From: a virus
Virus record (IMG/VR): IMGVR_UViG_3300037502_003244
Span: 1 to 26,159 of that record
Strand: one strand, 5' to 3'
Length of the DNA: 26,159 bases
Position numbers and translations under genes: made by a program. Numbering within the stretch: position 1 is the first letter of the stretch; each line of letters begins with the position of its first letter. Shown here piece after piece: positions 9,062-19,600 of this stretch. The notes beneath the pieces are model-generated. The model did no database searches. It worked only from the letters and a program-made list of their open reading frames with translations, and was not told the origin of the DNA.

Positions 9062-9065
9062 GACA

Positions 9066-9647
9066 TTAATAGGTTTCACGGTGTCCAAACTCCTCAAATG
9101 TAACTTTAAATGGTTGCCCTAAAAACCGTCTGGGACTGTCGGGGGTATTAGTTACACTACCACTAACACACTGTTGAGATCCTTTTTGCATCACGCCCGA
9201 TCCCCCTTGAGGTTCTATCCCTAATATTTTAACATGACGCTCTGTAACGCCCGTGGCATAATCAGCAATATCAAACCCTACATAATCCCAAACCCTTAAA
9301 GCCCTAAATGATTTACTGCTTTGAATAGTTGCCCCTTGGTAACGCCTTAATTCCTGAAAGATAAAACGCAATTCTGCCATTTCTTCAATCACGTCAATCG
9401 AGAAGCCAAACCGGATATTACTAACTTGTACCCAGTCACCGCCGAAGCGATTAGATACGGAGCCGGGGGACGGGTTGGGGTTCTCTTGATACTTGTCACC
9501 CGGAATCATTAACTCTAGGTTTCCACTGTCGTTAAAGTAGGATTTACGGATTGCACCGTCGCCATCCCTCCAGGTCAGGGCTTCATAATATTTATCTTTG
9601 ATTGAGGATGGAGTTTCAAAAATTAACTTGCCAGTGATTACAGCCAT
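9066..9647 (-). CDS. Hypothetical phage protein, 193 aa, possibly tail-associated
   Basis: Not recognised. The sequence is rich in beta-type segments and aromatics (AVITGKLIFETPS, GGDWVQVSNIRFGFSIDV, FRALRVWDYVGFDIADYATG) with one helical piece in the middle (EEMAELRFIFQELRRYQGA). Position beside the tail block and the lack of signal peptide, membrane helix or nucleic-acid motif make a minor virion or tail component possible, but this is context only. Its ATG at 9647 is directly preceded by TTATAAT and there is no Shine-Dalgarno sequence. The start is only 39 bp from the divergent 9687 gene. It is followed by the 69-aa gene after 4 nt. Confidence 0.6.
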   Translation of the reverse strand: MAVITGKLIFETPSSIKDKYYEALTWRDGDGAIRKSYFNDSGNLELMIPGDKYQENPNPSPGSVSNRFGGDWVQVSNIRFGFSIDVIEEMAELRFIFQELRRYQGATIQSSKSFRALRVWDYVGFDIADYATGVTERHVKILGIEPQGGSGVMQKGSQQCVSGSVTNTPDSPRRFLGQPFKVTFEEFGHRETY

Positions 9648-9674
9648 ATTATAATTAGAATAGACTTATGAATT

Positions 9675-9686
9675 TATAATAATATT
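9675..9686 (+). promoter_or_regulatory. TATAAT immediately before ATG in divergent 39-bp region
   Basis: The region between the two divergent starts (9647 minus, 9687 plus) is entirely AT-rich. A perfect TATAAT at 9675-9680 lies six bases before the ATG at 9687, so transcription from it would start at about the A of the ATG and give a leaderless mRNA. No -35 match is visible and no ribosome binding site exists for either gene. Confidence 0.3.
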
Positions 9687-12600
9687 ATGTACTTAAAATT
9701 AAACACCCCGCAATTAAATCTAAATACTAAACAGTCCGGTGCTTTTGGTTTATCCCTGGGAGTTCCCGACGGGTTAAGTAAGGAAATATTAGTTAAAGAT
9801 GATGTTTCTATTGTAGCAGTAAGTCCCACGACCGATCCGGTTTTAATTATCTCCACACCTCAAAGTCAGAAGATTGTCTCAGTTGTTGTTAATAATAAGG
9901 TTTACCAATTATCGGAATCAGTAGACACGGCACAACTCGCACCGGATGAATTTATTTATAATCCCTATACTCAACAGGTGGCGATCGCTCAATACTCAGA
10001 ACCAAAATATATTCAAGTCACATCCCCGGCCAACCCCGTAACCGTATCAGTCCCAAACTATAGCAGTGCTACGAGTGTCTATATTGGTGGGATTAGCTAC
10101 ACGGTCAAACCGCCCGAAACACTTGCTGGAGACTTGGTACAGGGTCAAGCGGTTTACAATTCTACATCCCAAGAATTAACCTTTATTCCTGTTCAGTCTT
10201 TAGCCAAAACCATCCTCACAGCCCCGCAAAATTTAGCTGTACAGGTATCGGGAGTTAAGGTAACAGCAAATACTACACCCATTAAGATATCGGTTGTCAA
10301 CAACACATCTAATATTAATTACGATACTGACTATATAGATAAGTTGCCAACGGTTTTACAATGGTTGCCTTTATTGGGTCAGTTCAGTTATTCCACATCC
10401 TTAGAACAATCTCAAAACGGACAGATGAGTTTCGAGACTTGGTTTAGTTATAAGAGTTTAGTTTTGAAACATTTATGCCGGGGCGCAAAGTTTGAAGCGT
10501 TCGGGATTGGGTGGCGAGTAGATGGGCTAGAGATTAATGAAAAGATGAGATCGGAGTTATCGCACCCAAAAATAGAGGTTTCAATTTCCTTAACAGATCC
10601 CCATTGGTGGCTTGATACAGAGGTTCCTTTGGTTCCCAGAAAGTACAATGACAATGATCCTCTGGATGGACTGTCACCTATTCTCTATTCTGGGGATTGG
10701 AAGATTTCTTACCATGCTTTCTCACTCAGCTCAGGTGTTGACCCTGAATGCTTAACTAACAGCCCATCGCAACCCGAAAGTAAATTAGCTGAATCAAGAA
10801 CGTTAACGTGGCTTTGCAGTGAAGCTGGGGGGAAGTTATCAGGAATGGAGGGGGAAATACCAGTCCCCAATGATGTTAGTCCAGAGGAAGGGAGAATACC
10901 TAGGAGTGAAATTCAGTCGAGGTTAAGACAGAATAATTGTTTTTTAGATTTATCGGACTCTGATACTGTCTACTGCAAAAAATGGGACTCAACAAAGGAA
11001 TGGCTATTACAAGAAACGGATGTTTTATCGGCAATTTCTGTTAACTGTTCCACAGGTAAACAGCGATCGCTTACCCCTAATTCCGCCTTTCAACAGGAAA
11101 TTATTGTGGGATTGCCAAACAGTATCACACCCAAACAGACTATTACCTTAAAGAATGAAGATGTAACTAATATTTATGGGGCTTCTTATATATGGCCGAA
11201 GCAAGAAGTCACGGGAGAATTTCTTGAAAAGTTCCAGGAACAGAAGGAGGAAAATCAAGGGAATAGAGCGCCTACACTGCCAGAATACCGAATGAGACAG
11301 CGCAAATATGAGCAAAGGACAGAAGACCCTGATATAGCAGCTACACCGCCTAATTCAGTTAATATTAATGATTTGTCGGTTTCCTTCTGGAAGTCTGGAC
11401 AAAACTACGTCAAGGTTAAACGAGAGATTAAAACTATTGATGGTTTTGAGTTTCAAGTTACAGAACAAAAATATGCTTTCAATGGGCCGTTAGCTAAGGA
11501 TATTTACGAATACAATCAGGGCGTTTGGAAGTTAAAGAAAGTTGACGTTAGAGGGTTTTGGCAAATAATAGAAGAAACTACAACCCAACATTCTTATAGT
11601 CAGGGAGAAACCGCTTATGAAGGCTTATATTTGGGTTATCAAAAAACAGGATGGCGGTTTCACGTTTTCGCTACGGAGCCAGAAATTAATGTTTCAGATT
11701 CAGAAGCCGATCCAACGGAACAATATCCCACACTCTCATCTCAACAACGATATAGCGAACTAGGAGACAAAGCCACCGAAGCCGACCGAATGACTAAGGA
11801 ATTAGCAGGAAAAGCCTATACCCCGCAGCGAATTTCTATCTTTGAGAGGGAGACTTACTATCATGAGCCAATGGATAAATATTACAAAGACGCGGCGGTT
11901 CAGGGTGTTGATGAGGTTAAGTGGTGTATGCCAGACGGAACGAGCCGACGATTGGCAGCAATAGACAGGACGTTTCAACAACCTTATATTGTTACAGCTA
12001 GGAGTAAAATAGTTAGGGCTATGGCATCAATGGAAGATCCCAGGAATCCCGCAATCAGAGAATTTAATCAGAAGAAACCCAATAACGAAAAGGAAAAGCC
12101 AGAATTTCCCCCTTTAACTACAGGCTCGGAAACCTCTGAATCCTACAAGGTAAAAATTAATCGAAGTTTAAACACGCCGGGATATAGGAATACTGGAGAT
12201 AGCGAAAAAGATACTTTTATTGCCTATACAAAATCATCATCAACAGGGGGGAACGGATCGGGTTTTGGCTCTCAGATTGCAGAAAACAAAACAGAGGAAG
12301 TTGAAGGTAGACCGGAATCATCAAGACGACTACCTCCAATCTGGGAGCGGGTAGAGGAGGAGAACCCGGCAGAAACAGAGGAAAAGCAAAACCAATCCGA
12401 TCCTAAGAGATACCGTTATAAAGTCTGGACACCATCAGCGCCGAACAAAACACCCTTTGATCAATTAGTATCGGGGTCAATGAGCTTTCCTTTTGCGAAA
12501 ACTATAGGGGAAGTCAGGACGGCAATTAAAACCAATCTGGATATAGAGAACGCTCGGAACAGTTACACGGAAAAGTTCACCACTTTTTTTAATCCCTCGA

Positions 12601-12926
12601 TGCGTCCAGGTGATCGGCTAACCTATTTTGTTAATGGGGAAAGACGCAAGCGCAGGATTCTATCTATATCTTCTACCATCGTTTTTCAAGGCAACCTGAA
12701 TAATAAACCTTTTGCCACAGGGACGATGACCCTTAGCGTGGGATATCCGATTGAGATTGATTTTGTCTTAGATCAAGAATTAATCCCTAACAGTGCCACA
12801 GATAGAGACAAGTTAGGCACAGGCTATCCTTTAGAGGTTTGGCTAGATCCGCTATCCGGAGCGCAAGGGGTTTTTGAATTAGAGAATGTCCCATCTCGAT
12901 TAATCCCGCCATCAACTTTCTTATAA
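9687..12926 (+). CDS. Large beta-rich protein, probable tail tip/hub structural protein
   Basis: 1079-aa protein, opposite in strand to the tail genes around it. The first ~175 residues contain two tandem, diverged beta units: PVLIISTPQ...VNNKVYQL...EFIYNPYTQQVAIAQ (about 52-106) and PVTVSVPNY...IGGISYTV...QAVYNSTSQELTFIP (about 117-171). A middle domain follows with FGIGWRVDGLEI and VSISLTDPHWWLD (about 270-310), then ASYIWPKQEV (about 500), a low-complexity E/N/P-rich stretch (about 800-910) and a C-terminal beta domain (NPSMRPGDRLTYFVNGE, RRILSISSTIVFQG). The late MRPGD...RRILSIS pattern resembles hub proteins of contractile and long flexible tails, but I cannot assign a named family. Size and location suggest tail tip, hub or host-recognition protein. 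Two HIP1 sites lie inside. Confidence 0.5.
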   Translation: MYLKLNTPQLNLNTKQSGAFGLSLGVPDGLSKEILVKDDVSIVAVSPTTDPVLIISTPQSQKIVSVVVNNKVYQLSESVDTAQLAPDEFIYNPYTQQVAIAQYSEPKYIQVTSPANPVTVSVPNYSSATSVYIGGISYTVKPPETLAGDLVQGQAVYNSTSQELTFIPVQSLAKTILTAPQNLAVQVSGVKVTANTTPIKISVVNNTSNINYDTDYIDKLPTVLQWLPLLGQFSYSTSLEQSQNGQMSFETWFSYKSLVLKHLCRGAKFEAFGIGWRVDGLEINEKMRSELSHPKIEVSISLTDPHWWLDTEVPLVPRKYNDNDPLDGLSPILYSGDWKISYHAFSLSSGVDPECLTNSPSQPESKLAESRTLTWLCSEAGGKLSGMEGEIPVPNDVSPEEGRIPRSEIQSRLRQNNCFLDLSDSDTVYCKKWDSTKEWLLQETDVLSAISVNCSTGKQRSLTPNSAFQQEIIVGLPNSITPKQTITLKNEDVTNIYGASYIWPKQEVTGEFLEKFQEQKEENQGNRAPTLPEYRMRQRKYEQRTEDPDIAATPPNSVNINDLSVSFWKSGQNYVKVKREIKTIDGFEFQVTEQKYAFNGPLAKDIYEYNQGVWKLKKVDVRGFWQIIEETTTQHSYSQGETAYEGLYLGYQKTGWRFHVFATEPEINVSDSEADPTEQYPTLSSQQRYSELGDKATEADRMTKELAGKAYTPQRISIFERETYYHEPMDKYYKDAAVQGVDEVKWCMPDGTSRRLAAIDRTFQQPYIVTARSKIVRAMASMEDPRNPAIREFNQKKPNNEKEKPEFPPLTTGSETSESYKVKINRSLNTPGYRNTGDSEKDTFIAYTKSSSTGGNGSGFGSQIAENKTEEVEGRPESSRRLPPIWERVEEENPAETEEKQNQSDPKRYRYKVWTPSAPNKTPFDQLVSGSMSFPFAKTIGEVRTAIKTNLDIENARNSYTEKFTTFFNPSMRPGDRLTYFVNGERRKRRILSISSTIVFQGNLNNKPFATGTMTLSVGYPIEIDFVLDQELIPNSATDRDKLGTGYPLEVWLDPLSGAQGVFELENVPSRLIPPSTFL

Positions 12927-12965
12927 TTGTTGGGATTGTCTTTATTATTTCAATCCATAAAATAG

Positions 12966-12993
12966 GTGCACGGGGTTAAATCCGTGCCTTTTT
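12966..12993 (+). terminator. Intrinsic terminator between convergent genes
   Basis: Stem GCACGG (12968-12973) / CCGTGC (12982-12987) with an 8-nt loop, followed by CTTTTT. It closes the 9687-12926 gene. On the minus strand the same stem is followed by TATTTTA, so it may also serve the 13000-13542 gene. Confidence 0.8.
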
Positions 12994-12999
12994 AAATGC

Positions 13000-13542
13000 T
13001 TAATTCCAGTTGCCAGCTAAAAATAATTCTTGATCCTCAATCAATCTCAATTCCTGCCTATCCTCAAGTAACCAGTCAATAGTCGCCGCGTATGCTTTAT
13101 AAAATCTATTGCGCTTTTCCTCTAGGGTAAGTTGCTCTTGACCGAAAGCCAATCTAAACCAATCCTCAATCCCCACGTCTAACAGGGCATCCAGTAACGC
13201 TTCAGCTTGTGGTTTACCTCTCTTTGCAGCTAATCTAATCAATTGCCGAAAATCTTTTAAGCTGATAGTTTCCGAGATTGTAGTCCCTCTAGCCGATCCA
13301 GTGATTTCTACAGGGGATGCGACCCCACTAAATCCCCACTGGGCAAGGGTTTCAGCGTCTTTGCCTTTACCCGATGCGACCCCGTTTATAGTCCGAGTTA
13401 CCCAATCTTTTCCGTATCCCAGTGCCAGCGCAGTCGAAATTTTGCCAACCCTAAACTCACCGGACGGCAATAAATACCCATCGACTTCGACACCCTCACA
13501 AAATTTAACTGTAGAACGTTCGGCTCTGGTAATATTATCCAT
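13000..13542 (-). CDS. Hypothetical 180-aa protein downstream of tape measure gene
   Basis: Not assigned with confidence. The N-terminal half (VEVDGYLLPSGEFRVGKIST, ALALGYGKDWVTRTIN) and the ISLKDFRQLIRLAAKRG segment, followed by a helical C-terminus ending in LAGNWN, have the general look of phage accessory regulators of the KilA/antirepressor type in cyanobacteria; this is a resemblance by eye, not a motif match. The ATG at 13542 has an AAGGA 9 nt upstream, a good ribosome binding site. It lies 127 bp downstream of the tape measure gene on the same strand, separated by an AT-rich inverted repeat and a GC hairpin, so it is probably transcribed separately. Confidence 0.6.
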   Translation of the reverse strand: MDNITRAERSTVKFCEGVEVDGYLLPSGEFRVGKISTALALGYGKDWVTRTINGVASGKGKDAETLAQWGFSGVASPVEITGSARGTTISETISLKDFRQLIRLAAKRGKPQAEALLDALLDVGIEDWFRLAFGQEQLTLEEKRNRFYKAYAATIDWLLEDRQELRLIEDQELFLAGNWN

Positions 13543-13569
13543 GTGACTATTTCCTTAATAGTAGTTACT

Positions 13570-13610
13570 ACCCCTGGGTGTTAAGCGCACCGCGAGGGGT
13601 TTTGTTATTA
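13570..13610 (+). terminator. Rightward-facing hairpin terminator upstream of 13542 gene
   Basis: ACCCCT (13570-13575) / AGGGGT (13595-13600) enclosing GGTG/CACC (13577-13580 / 13588-13591), followed by TTTTGTTATTATT on the plus strand. It faces rightward, so it would stop plus-strand transcription from entering the tape measure gene antisense. On the minus strand there is no T-run; there it lies in the leader of the 180-aa gene. Confidence 0.5.
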
Positions 13611-13623
13611 TTAATTGTATCAT

Positions 13624-13665
13624 TTTTTATTAAGTTGTAGTATAGAACATACAATTTAATAAAAA
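13624..13665. repeat. AT-rich 16-bp inverted repeat
   Basis: TTTTTATTAAGTTGTA (13624-13639), 10-nt spacer, TACAATTTAATAAAAA (13650-13665); 15 of 16 positions complementary and the remaining one a G-U pair in plus-strand RNA. It begins 4 bp after the tape measure stop codon. On the minus strand the spacer holds TATACT with TTGTTT 18 bp upstream, a possible promoter for the 13542 gene, so the repeat could be an operator over it; it could also be a weak terminator. Confidence 0.55.
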
Positions 13666-13669
13666 CAAT

Positions 13670-16600
13670 TTACATCCGTCTCTTAGCTTCCACCATAATC
13701 CGATCAAAAGTATTTAACATTTCCTGTTCTAAGTCTTTACCAACATCACCCGGCGAAGTAACTGTTATCTTTATCCCCCCCACTTCCATCTTGACGTTAT
13801 TCTCTACGTTCTGAGCATATTGTTGGAATCGAGTGTACTCCGTCTGGCCAATACTAAGACTTGGTGCGGAAGGTGTCCCCATCCGTAAGTCAGGAGAAAT
13901 GGGATCGCTTAGTGATTGTATTTTTTTTAATATCTCATCAAAGCGATCTGATGGAACGTTTAACCCTTGAACTTCGGGGGCTTTCCCGTAATCTATATAA
14001 ACCGACCCTGATCGTTGTCTCATTGAGGTTCGATCCTCGTGATCTGATGGAACGTTTAACCCCTGAACTTCGGGGGCTTTCCCATAGTCAGTATAAACAT
14101 ATCCCATATTTCGAGGCATCACCCTTCGATCCTTCCCTGTAATTAATTTATTCAGGTCGGCTTGATTACCTCGTTGAATTTGATCTAGGACGCTGGTATA
14201 GTTCCAATCCGTTACCTTCTTACCAAAAACATCACTCAAGGCTTCATTGATAATTGATTGCTTTAGTTGTGCTTTCTGTCTTCCCTCTGGCAATGTGTTA
14301 GCTAGTTCAGACTTAGCTTGCATCCGGTCTAGCTTTTGTTTTTGGTCTAAACTCATGATTTCCTGTTGTTGGGAAAAATCCAATAGTTGAGACTGTAAGG
14401 GTAAAAGTGAGGCTTGCAAAGCTAATCCTTGTCCTGCCATTAGCTTCGCTTCAAGATTCATTTGACCCGCAACGATTTCTTCTGGTGTAGCTCCTGACGC
14501 TTCGAGTTTAGCCAAATCAGCTTGTGCCTGCGCTACCTCAGCTTTATTTTGAGCCTGTTGCCCTTTTAATTTAATAGCATCAATCTGTTGCTGAACTTTA
14601 GCTTGCTGTTGATTAAGCAACAAGACCTCGCGCTCGGCTTTTTGTTGCTGATCTAACGCCTTTAATTTGATGGTAGCCGTCGCCTGAGCTAATACCTGTC
14701 TTTGTTTATCGTTAACTATTAATTGGGAAGCTAAACCCAGTTCAGAGGTAACGATACCCAACCTGTCACTGATAGCCCGTTGTTTAGCCTCAATTAATTG
14801 TTTTTGAAAGCTAAAGATTGTATTCTGTTTTTCCAGTGCAGCCGTCTGTTTATCATATCCCTGTTGGATTTGTTGCTGACTTAAAACAAACGGCTTGGTA
14901 GCTTTATCAATCTGTTCCTGTATCAGTTTTTGCTTGGCTAATTTCTTTTCAATTTTGGCATTCTCTGATTCAATCTGTTGGGTTAATCTAACTCGTTTTT
15001 GTTCATTCTTGTTTATTTCTCCCTGTTGGTTTATTTGTTGACCCGTTAAGTTTAGTTGTTGAGTAAGTGATTCAGTCCGTTGTTTATTGCCTTGAATTTG
15101 AAGTTTAATCGCCTCAATTTCTTCGGGCGATCTCTTTTGCCTGGTTGCCCTTTCTAGTTCAAATTTTAGGATTTGAGCCTGGGATTCCGCCTCAAGTTTT
15201 TGTGATTGAATCTGGAAAACTTGACGCTTTAAATCCAAATCTGCAAGTTTTTGACGGGTAGCCAAACTTTCTAATTCAGCTTTTTGAGTCCGAACTAAAT
15301 CAACTTCCCTTTCTTTAATTATTCTTAATTCAATTTCAGCTTGTTTTAATGGGTCACGGGTTAACTTAGCTTGGTTCTGTAGCTGTGATTGCACATAACG
15401 CGATTCAGTATCAGCTAATTGATTCCTGCTACTGGTAATATTTTCTGTAAGTTGCGCTTGTTTTTGGAGTAAATCATACTCAGATTCTAAAGCCTGTTTT
15501 CTTAGATCCGCCCGTTGATTCTCATTCTCAAGTTGTTTTCTCTGGGTTTCAAAATCTAAATCTTTTAATCGGTTTTTTTCCTTGGCTTCAGCTTCTCTGA
15601 TTTGGTTTCTAGTTTGTGCGTATTCATTCTCTAATTCAACATTTTTAACCCCATTGGCTTTGAATTGATTAAGTTGTCTCTTTAATTCATTGGCTCTTAG
15701 TTTAAATTCTTTAATCTGTAAATCCGCCACCTTTGCTTGTGCATCTTCCTCTGATAAACCCCGTTCAGCTACCTGTGCAGAAATCAAGGTTTTCTCGGTA
15801 TTCAACGCTTGAAGTTTTTGTTCTAATTGTTTCTGGATTAGCTTTTCCCGTGCGTTAAATTCAGCTTGTGCAATCTCAAGGTTTATCTGTTTAAGTTGAT
15901 TCTCAAGGTCGATAACTTTGATTCCATATTGTAGACGAAGTTCAAGTTCTGACTCTAGTTGTTTCTTCTGTAAACCTAATTTTTCCTGTTGCAGTCCAGA
16001 GGTTCTTTTGATAACATCTTCCTCGGACGCTCGACGGAGTTGCCCTGCGGTTACTGTGGCAGAGGATTCTAACTCTATTTGGGAGATCCTTTCTGCCGTC
16101 GCTTGAGAATTGAATTGGGCGATTTGACTGATTAGATTTTTCTGGGTGTCAATATCAAAGATAGAACCCTTAATCTGTCTTCCGTCTTTGGTTAAGGTAA
16201 TGAATGATTCGTCCAAAACACTCTTAACTTTGTTGGCGACATCACGACTTTTTAATAAATTCCGGTCATAGTTTTGGAGGATTTGATCTAGTACCGCTTG
16301 CCCTTCAGTTCTTTGTTGTTGAACATCTTTTAGGAATACTTTACCCTCGTCAATATATTTTTCTTTAAACACCGAGAAGGCATCATCTAAAGCGTTATTT
16401 CCCTCTAATGGATTAACAGACGAAGCCACCACCGCCTGTTGTAATACTGGTAGCGTTTCATTATAATATTTGGTGATTTGTTCTCTAGCTTGTTTTAATG
16501 CCTCTGTGCGTTTTTGAAGGTTATCTATTTGAGATTGAGCAGCATCAAATTGATCATTTAATTGTTGTTTTAATCCTGTGTCTGTAGTCTCGTCAAGTAG

Positions 16601-19600
16601 TTTTTGCCGTTCTTTTTGTTGGGATTGATAGCCCGATATTAAGATTTCGTTTTCTTTGATTAAGTCGTTAGTTAGCTTGTTTTCCCGTTCTAAAGCTACC
16701 CCTTGAATTTGAGAGCCTTTTGCGGCTAAGTCCTGAGCTTCTTTAGTTAAAAATATTCCCTCTGTTAATTGTTTATTTTGCTCGACGGTTTCCTTGATCC
16801 TATCGCCTACAGGATTTAATATCTTTTTTCTGAGCTCGGACAGCATTTTGATTAGGCGATCGCCTTCTCTATTTGCGTTTGCTTCTGCAACAGTTGTTAT
16901 ACCTTTCTGTGGGTTGTAAAGAGTCGTGATAACCGCAGCATTGAGATTTCCTATAAAATTAGTAACTTTGCCTATTGTCTCCAGAGAGAAGAATTCCCCA
17001 ATCCGATCCCCAATCCCCTTCTCAATTTCACCCGGTGCGCCTGCTCTAAAAGCCTCAATCTGATTTTGAAGTATTGATAATTCCTGAGCCGTGATTTTCC
17101 CATCCTCCCCTACTTTCCGCATGGCTTTGGACATAGCTGTAAACTGTCCAGAGGTAAGATTGCCAGCTTCTTTTAATTCGTTTAATTTGTTTTTGAGGGG
17201 ATCGAGTGCGTCCGCGTTTCCGGTGTTGGATTCCGAGAGTGCGACTAAATTGGCTTTGAATGCCAATAAAGCCCCATCCTTTCCAGATTCCTTCTCTAGT
17301 GCCTTGAGAGCTTTGGTTGTCTCATCAATGCCCTTACTGATAGCATTGGCTGTACCAAAACCAAATATATGAGCAATTTCTTTTCCTGCAAATACAAACG
17401 CTGCACCAATGGCTAAACCAAGTGGAACAATAGGGCCAAGTGCCGTTAACGCTGCACCAGCTAACTCTGTTATTAATTCAAATCCTTCTTTAGCCCCTGC
17501 GTATAACGCCTTACCTGTTTTCTCCCCTACATAACCAATGGCTTGCCAGACTGTTAGCCTCTCGTTTATTCCCGATAATCTTCTAGCCTCAGCAGCCCGT
17601 CTAGCGTCCCCTATACTCGCACCCCCGCGTCTTCTAGCCCGTTCTCTTAATTCGTCTCTAGTTGGCTTGCGTGGATCGTCAACTTCTGGATTGGATGCCA
17701 TGAAGTCGCCAAAAGTTCCAACAGGTACCAGAGGCACCAGAGGCACCGGTCTTGGGATACCCGATCCTTCTTGTTGATTTACCCGATCTGGTAATTGTCC
17801 AGGAAGACCAATTAATGATTGAAACCCTTTTTCTGCTTTAACTCCCGCAGATTCAACAGCCGCTCCTACACTTCCAAAAAATCCATCTAACGCCTTTTTA
17901 AATTCGCTGGTCTGGCTGGAGACAGAGGTAACTAATTGGCGAGGAAGATCCTTGAGTGATTCAAAAGTTTGCTTACTTTTTTTAGTTAAAATCTCCAGGG
18001 AATAAAAGCCAGCGTTTGAAATGGACGCTTGAAAAGATTTTATCTTACTGGGTAAGCCTTGTAGACTTTCTGATACTTGCCCAAAACCAGTTTTTAAAAT
18101 GCCAAAAATAGATGTAAAAGTATTGACACTGATTATCTGTTTTAAGGTTTTAAATTGATTCGAGACTGCTGTTGTGGTTCGGGTTGATGCAGTCAAAAAC
18201 TTAGCTTGAGCTTTTTCTATCAATGTAAAATCATCGACATTGGCACTTCTTAAATTACTGAAATAATCTTTTTGTTGTTCGGCAAATGACCTCCGCGATC
18301 TCACTATCTCGGATGATGATCCCAATCTTCTGTTAACTCCATCGGCGTTAGCACTTCTTAGATTTTCTAAATCTATAGGACTTGCTGTTTGCCGACCTCT
18401 GGCTAAATCAAAAATATTTTTCTGCTGAACAATTGTTTGCGACTGTTGGGCTTTTTTGAATCCAGGTATTTTATTGGCAATCAAATCTTTAAGGTTGCCA
18501 ATGTAATTTTTTGTTTGTTTATTGAGATCGTTAAATAATTCTTTCTGTTTACCAAAAACAGCTGTTATCCCTTCAAATCCTTTGCTTAATTTATTCCCAA
18601 TATTTAGATTTGAGAATATCCCGGCAAACTTAATTAATCCAGACTGAAGCCCAACAAAAGCTAGTTTAGCCTTATCCCCTAAAGCAGTAAATGACGCAGT
18701 GACTTTATTGATTGTAGACTGAAGAAATCCAAACCGACTAGACGCTTGAGATGCGGCTTCTCCTGATCCTAGTAGTGCGCGAGCTTGTTTCTGCTGTGAT
18801 AAACTAAAGTCATCAACAGCAGCACTTTTGAGATTATTAAAATATTCTTCTTCCCTACCTTTAAAAGTTTTCTGAACTCTCGTTATCTCAGATGATGTTG
18901 GTAAAGACTTGATAGTTACATCGCCAGTGGCACTCTTAAGATTGTCGAGATATTTACTTTTTGCTATTTTGCTATTCTGTTGAATCTTTTCAATCTGACC
19001 AACTACTTCAGGCTGAACGCTTTGTGCTTTTCCTCTATCCTGAGCATTCTGCCAGAAGTTTTTAAACCCTTCTACAGTTTTATCTTTTAATGTGAGAATA
19101 TATAGCTTTAATCTCTGTATTAATCCTAGTAGTATTTCCTTCTGAGAATTAAAGACACTGTTTAAATTCTCGAATCCTTTTGTTAAATTTATAGACTTAA
19201 TAGTTTTACTAAGTTCTAAGATCCTTCCCCTGATACCAGTAACAGTTTTACCTATTCTGTCACCAACTAAAGCAAATGTTGAACCAATCCCCAACGTAAC
19301 AGACTGTAAAAGACCAGTCTTCTTAATACTATCCCCAACTAGACTTTGTGACTCGTAGAATTCTTTAGTTCGTGCCAATGCGCTTGTCTTATTGCCCAAG
19401 ACGGCTAATTGTCCGCCTTTTGTTTCTCGTTCTTGGATTTTTTTCTTTCTGGCTTCCCTACGTCTATCTAGTTCCGTTAATAGTTCCCATTGTCGCTCCT
19501 CTTTCTGAACCTCGATATCAACTTCTGGTATTCGCTTAAAAGTATCTGGAGCGCTTGGTTTGTTCAGGGAATCTCGAAGTTTTTTCTCAAGTTCAGCCCG

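Noticed and set aside
9648-9656. TTATAAT directly before the ATG at 9647 as that gene's promoter
   Set aside because: A start site 6-7 nt after the hexamer would fall inside the coding sequence, so it cannot drive this start.
14026-14042. GGTTCGATCC resembling a tRNA T-arm
   Set aside because: No acceptor stem, anticodon arm or CCA end can be drawn around it, and it is part of the tape measure duplication unit.
13945-14098. Two-copy repeat considered as a CRISPR-like array
   Set aside because: Only two copies, in frame within a coding region, with spacer also partly similar; this is a tandem duplication.
13861-14142. Plus-strand open frame with internal repeat opposite the tape measure C-terminus
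   Set aside because: It is antisense to the duplicated DNA; the repeat is explained by the tape measure frame, which is continuous and has clear family features.
17091-17372. Plus-strand open frames inside the tape measure gene (also 15918-16106 and 17538-17777)
   Set aside because: Low-complexity Ser/Ala-rich translations without ribosome binding sites, lying antisense to a well supported gene.
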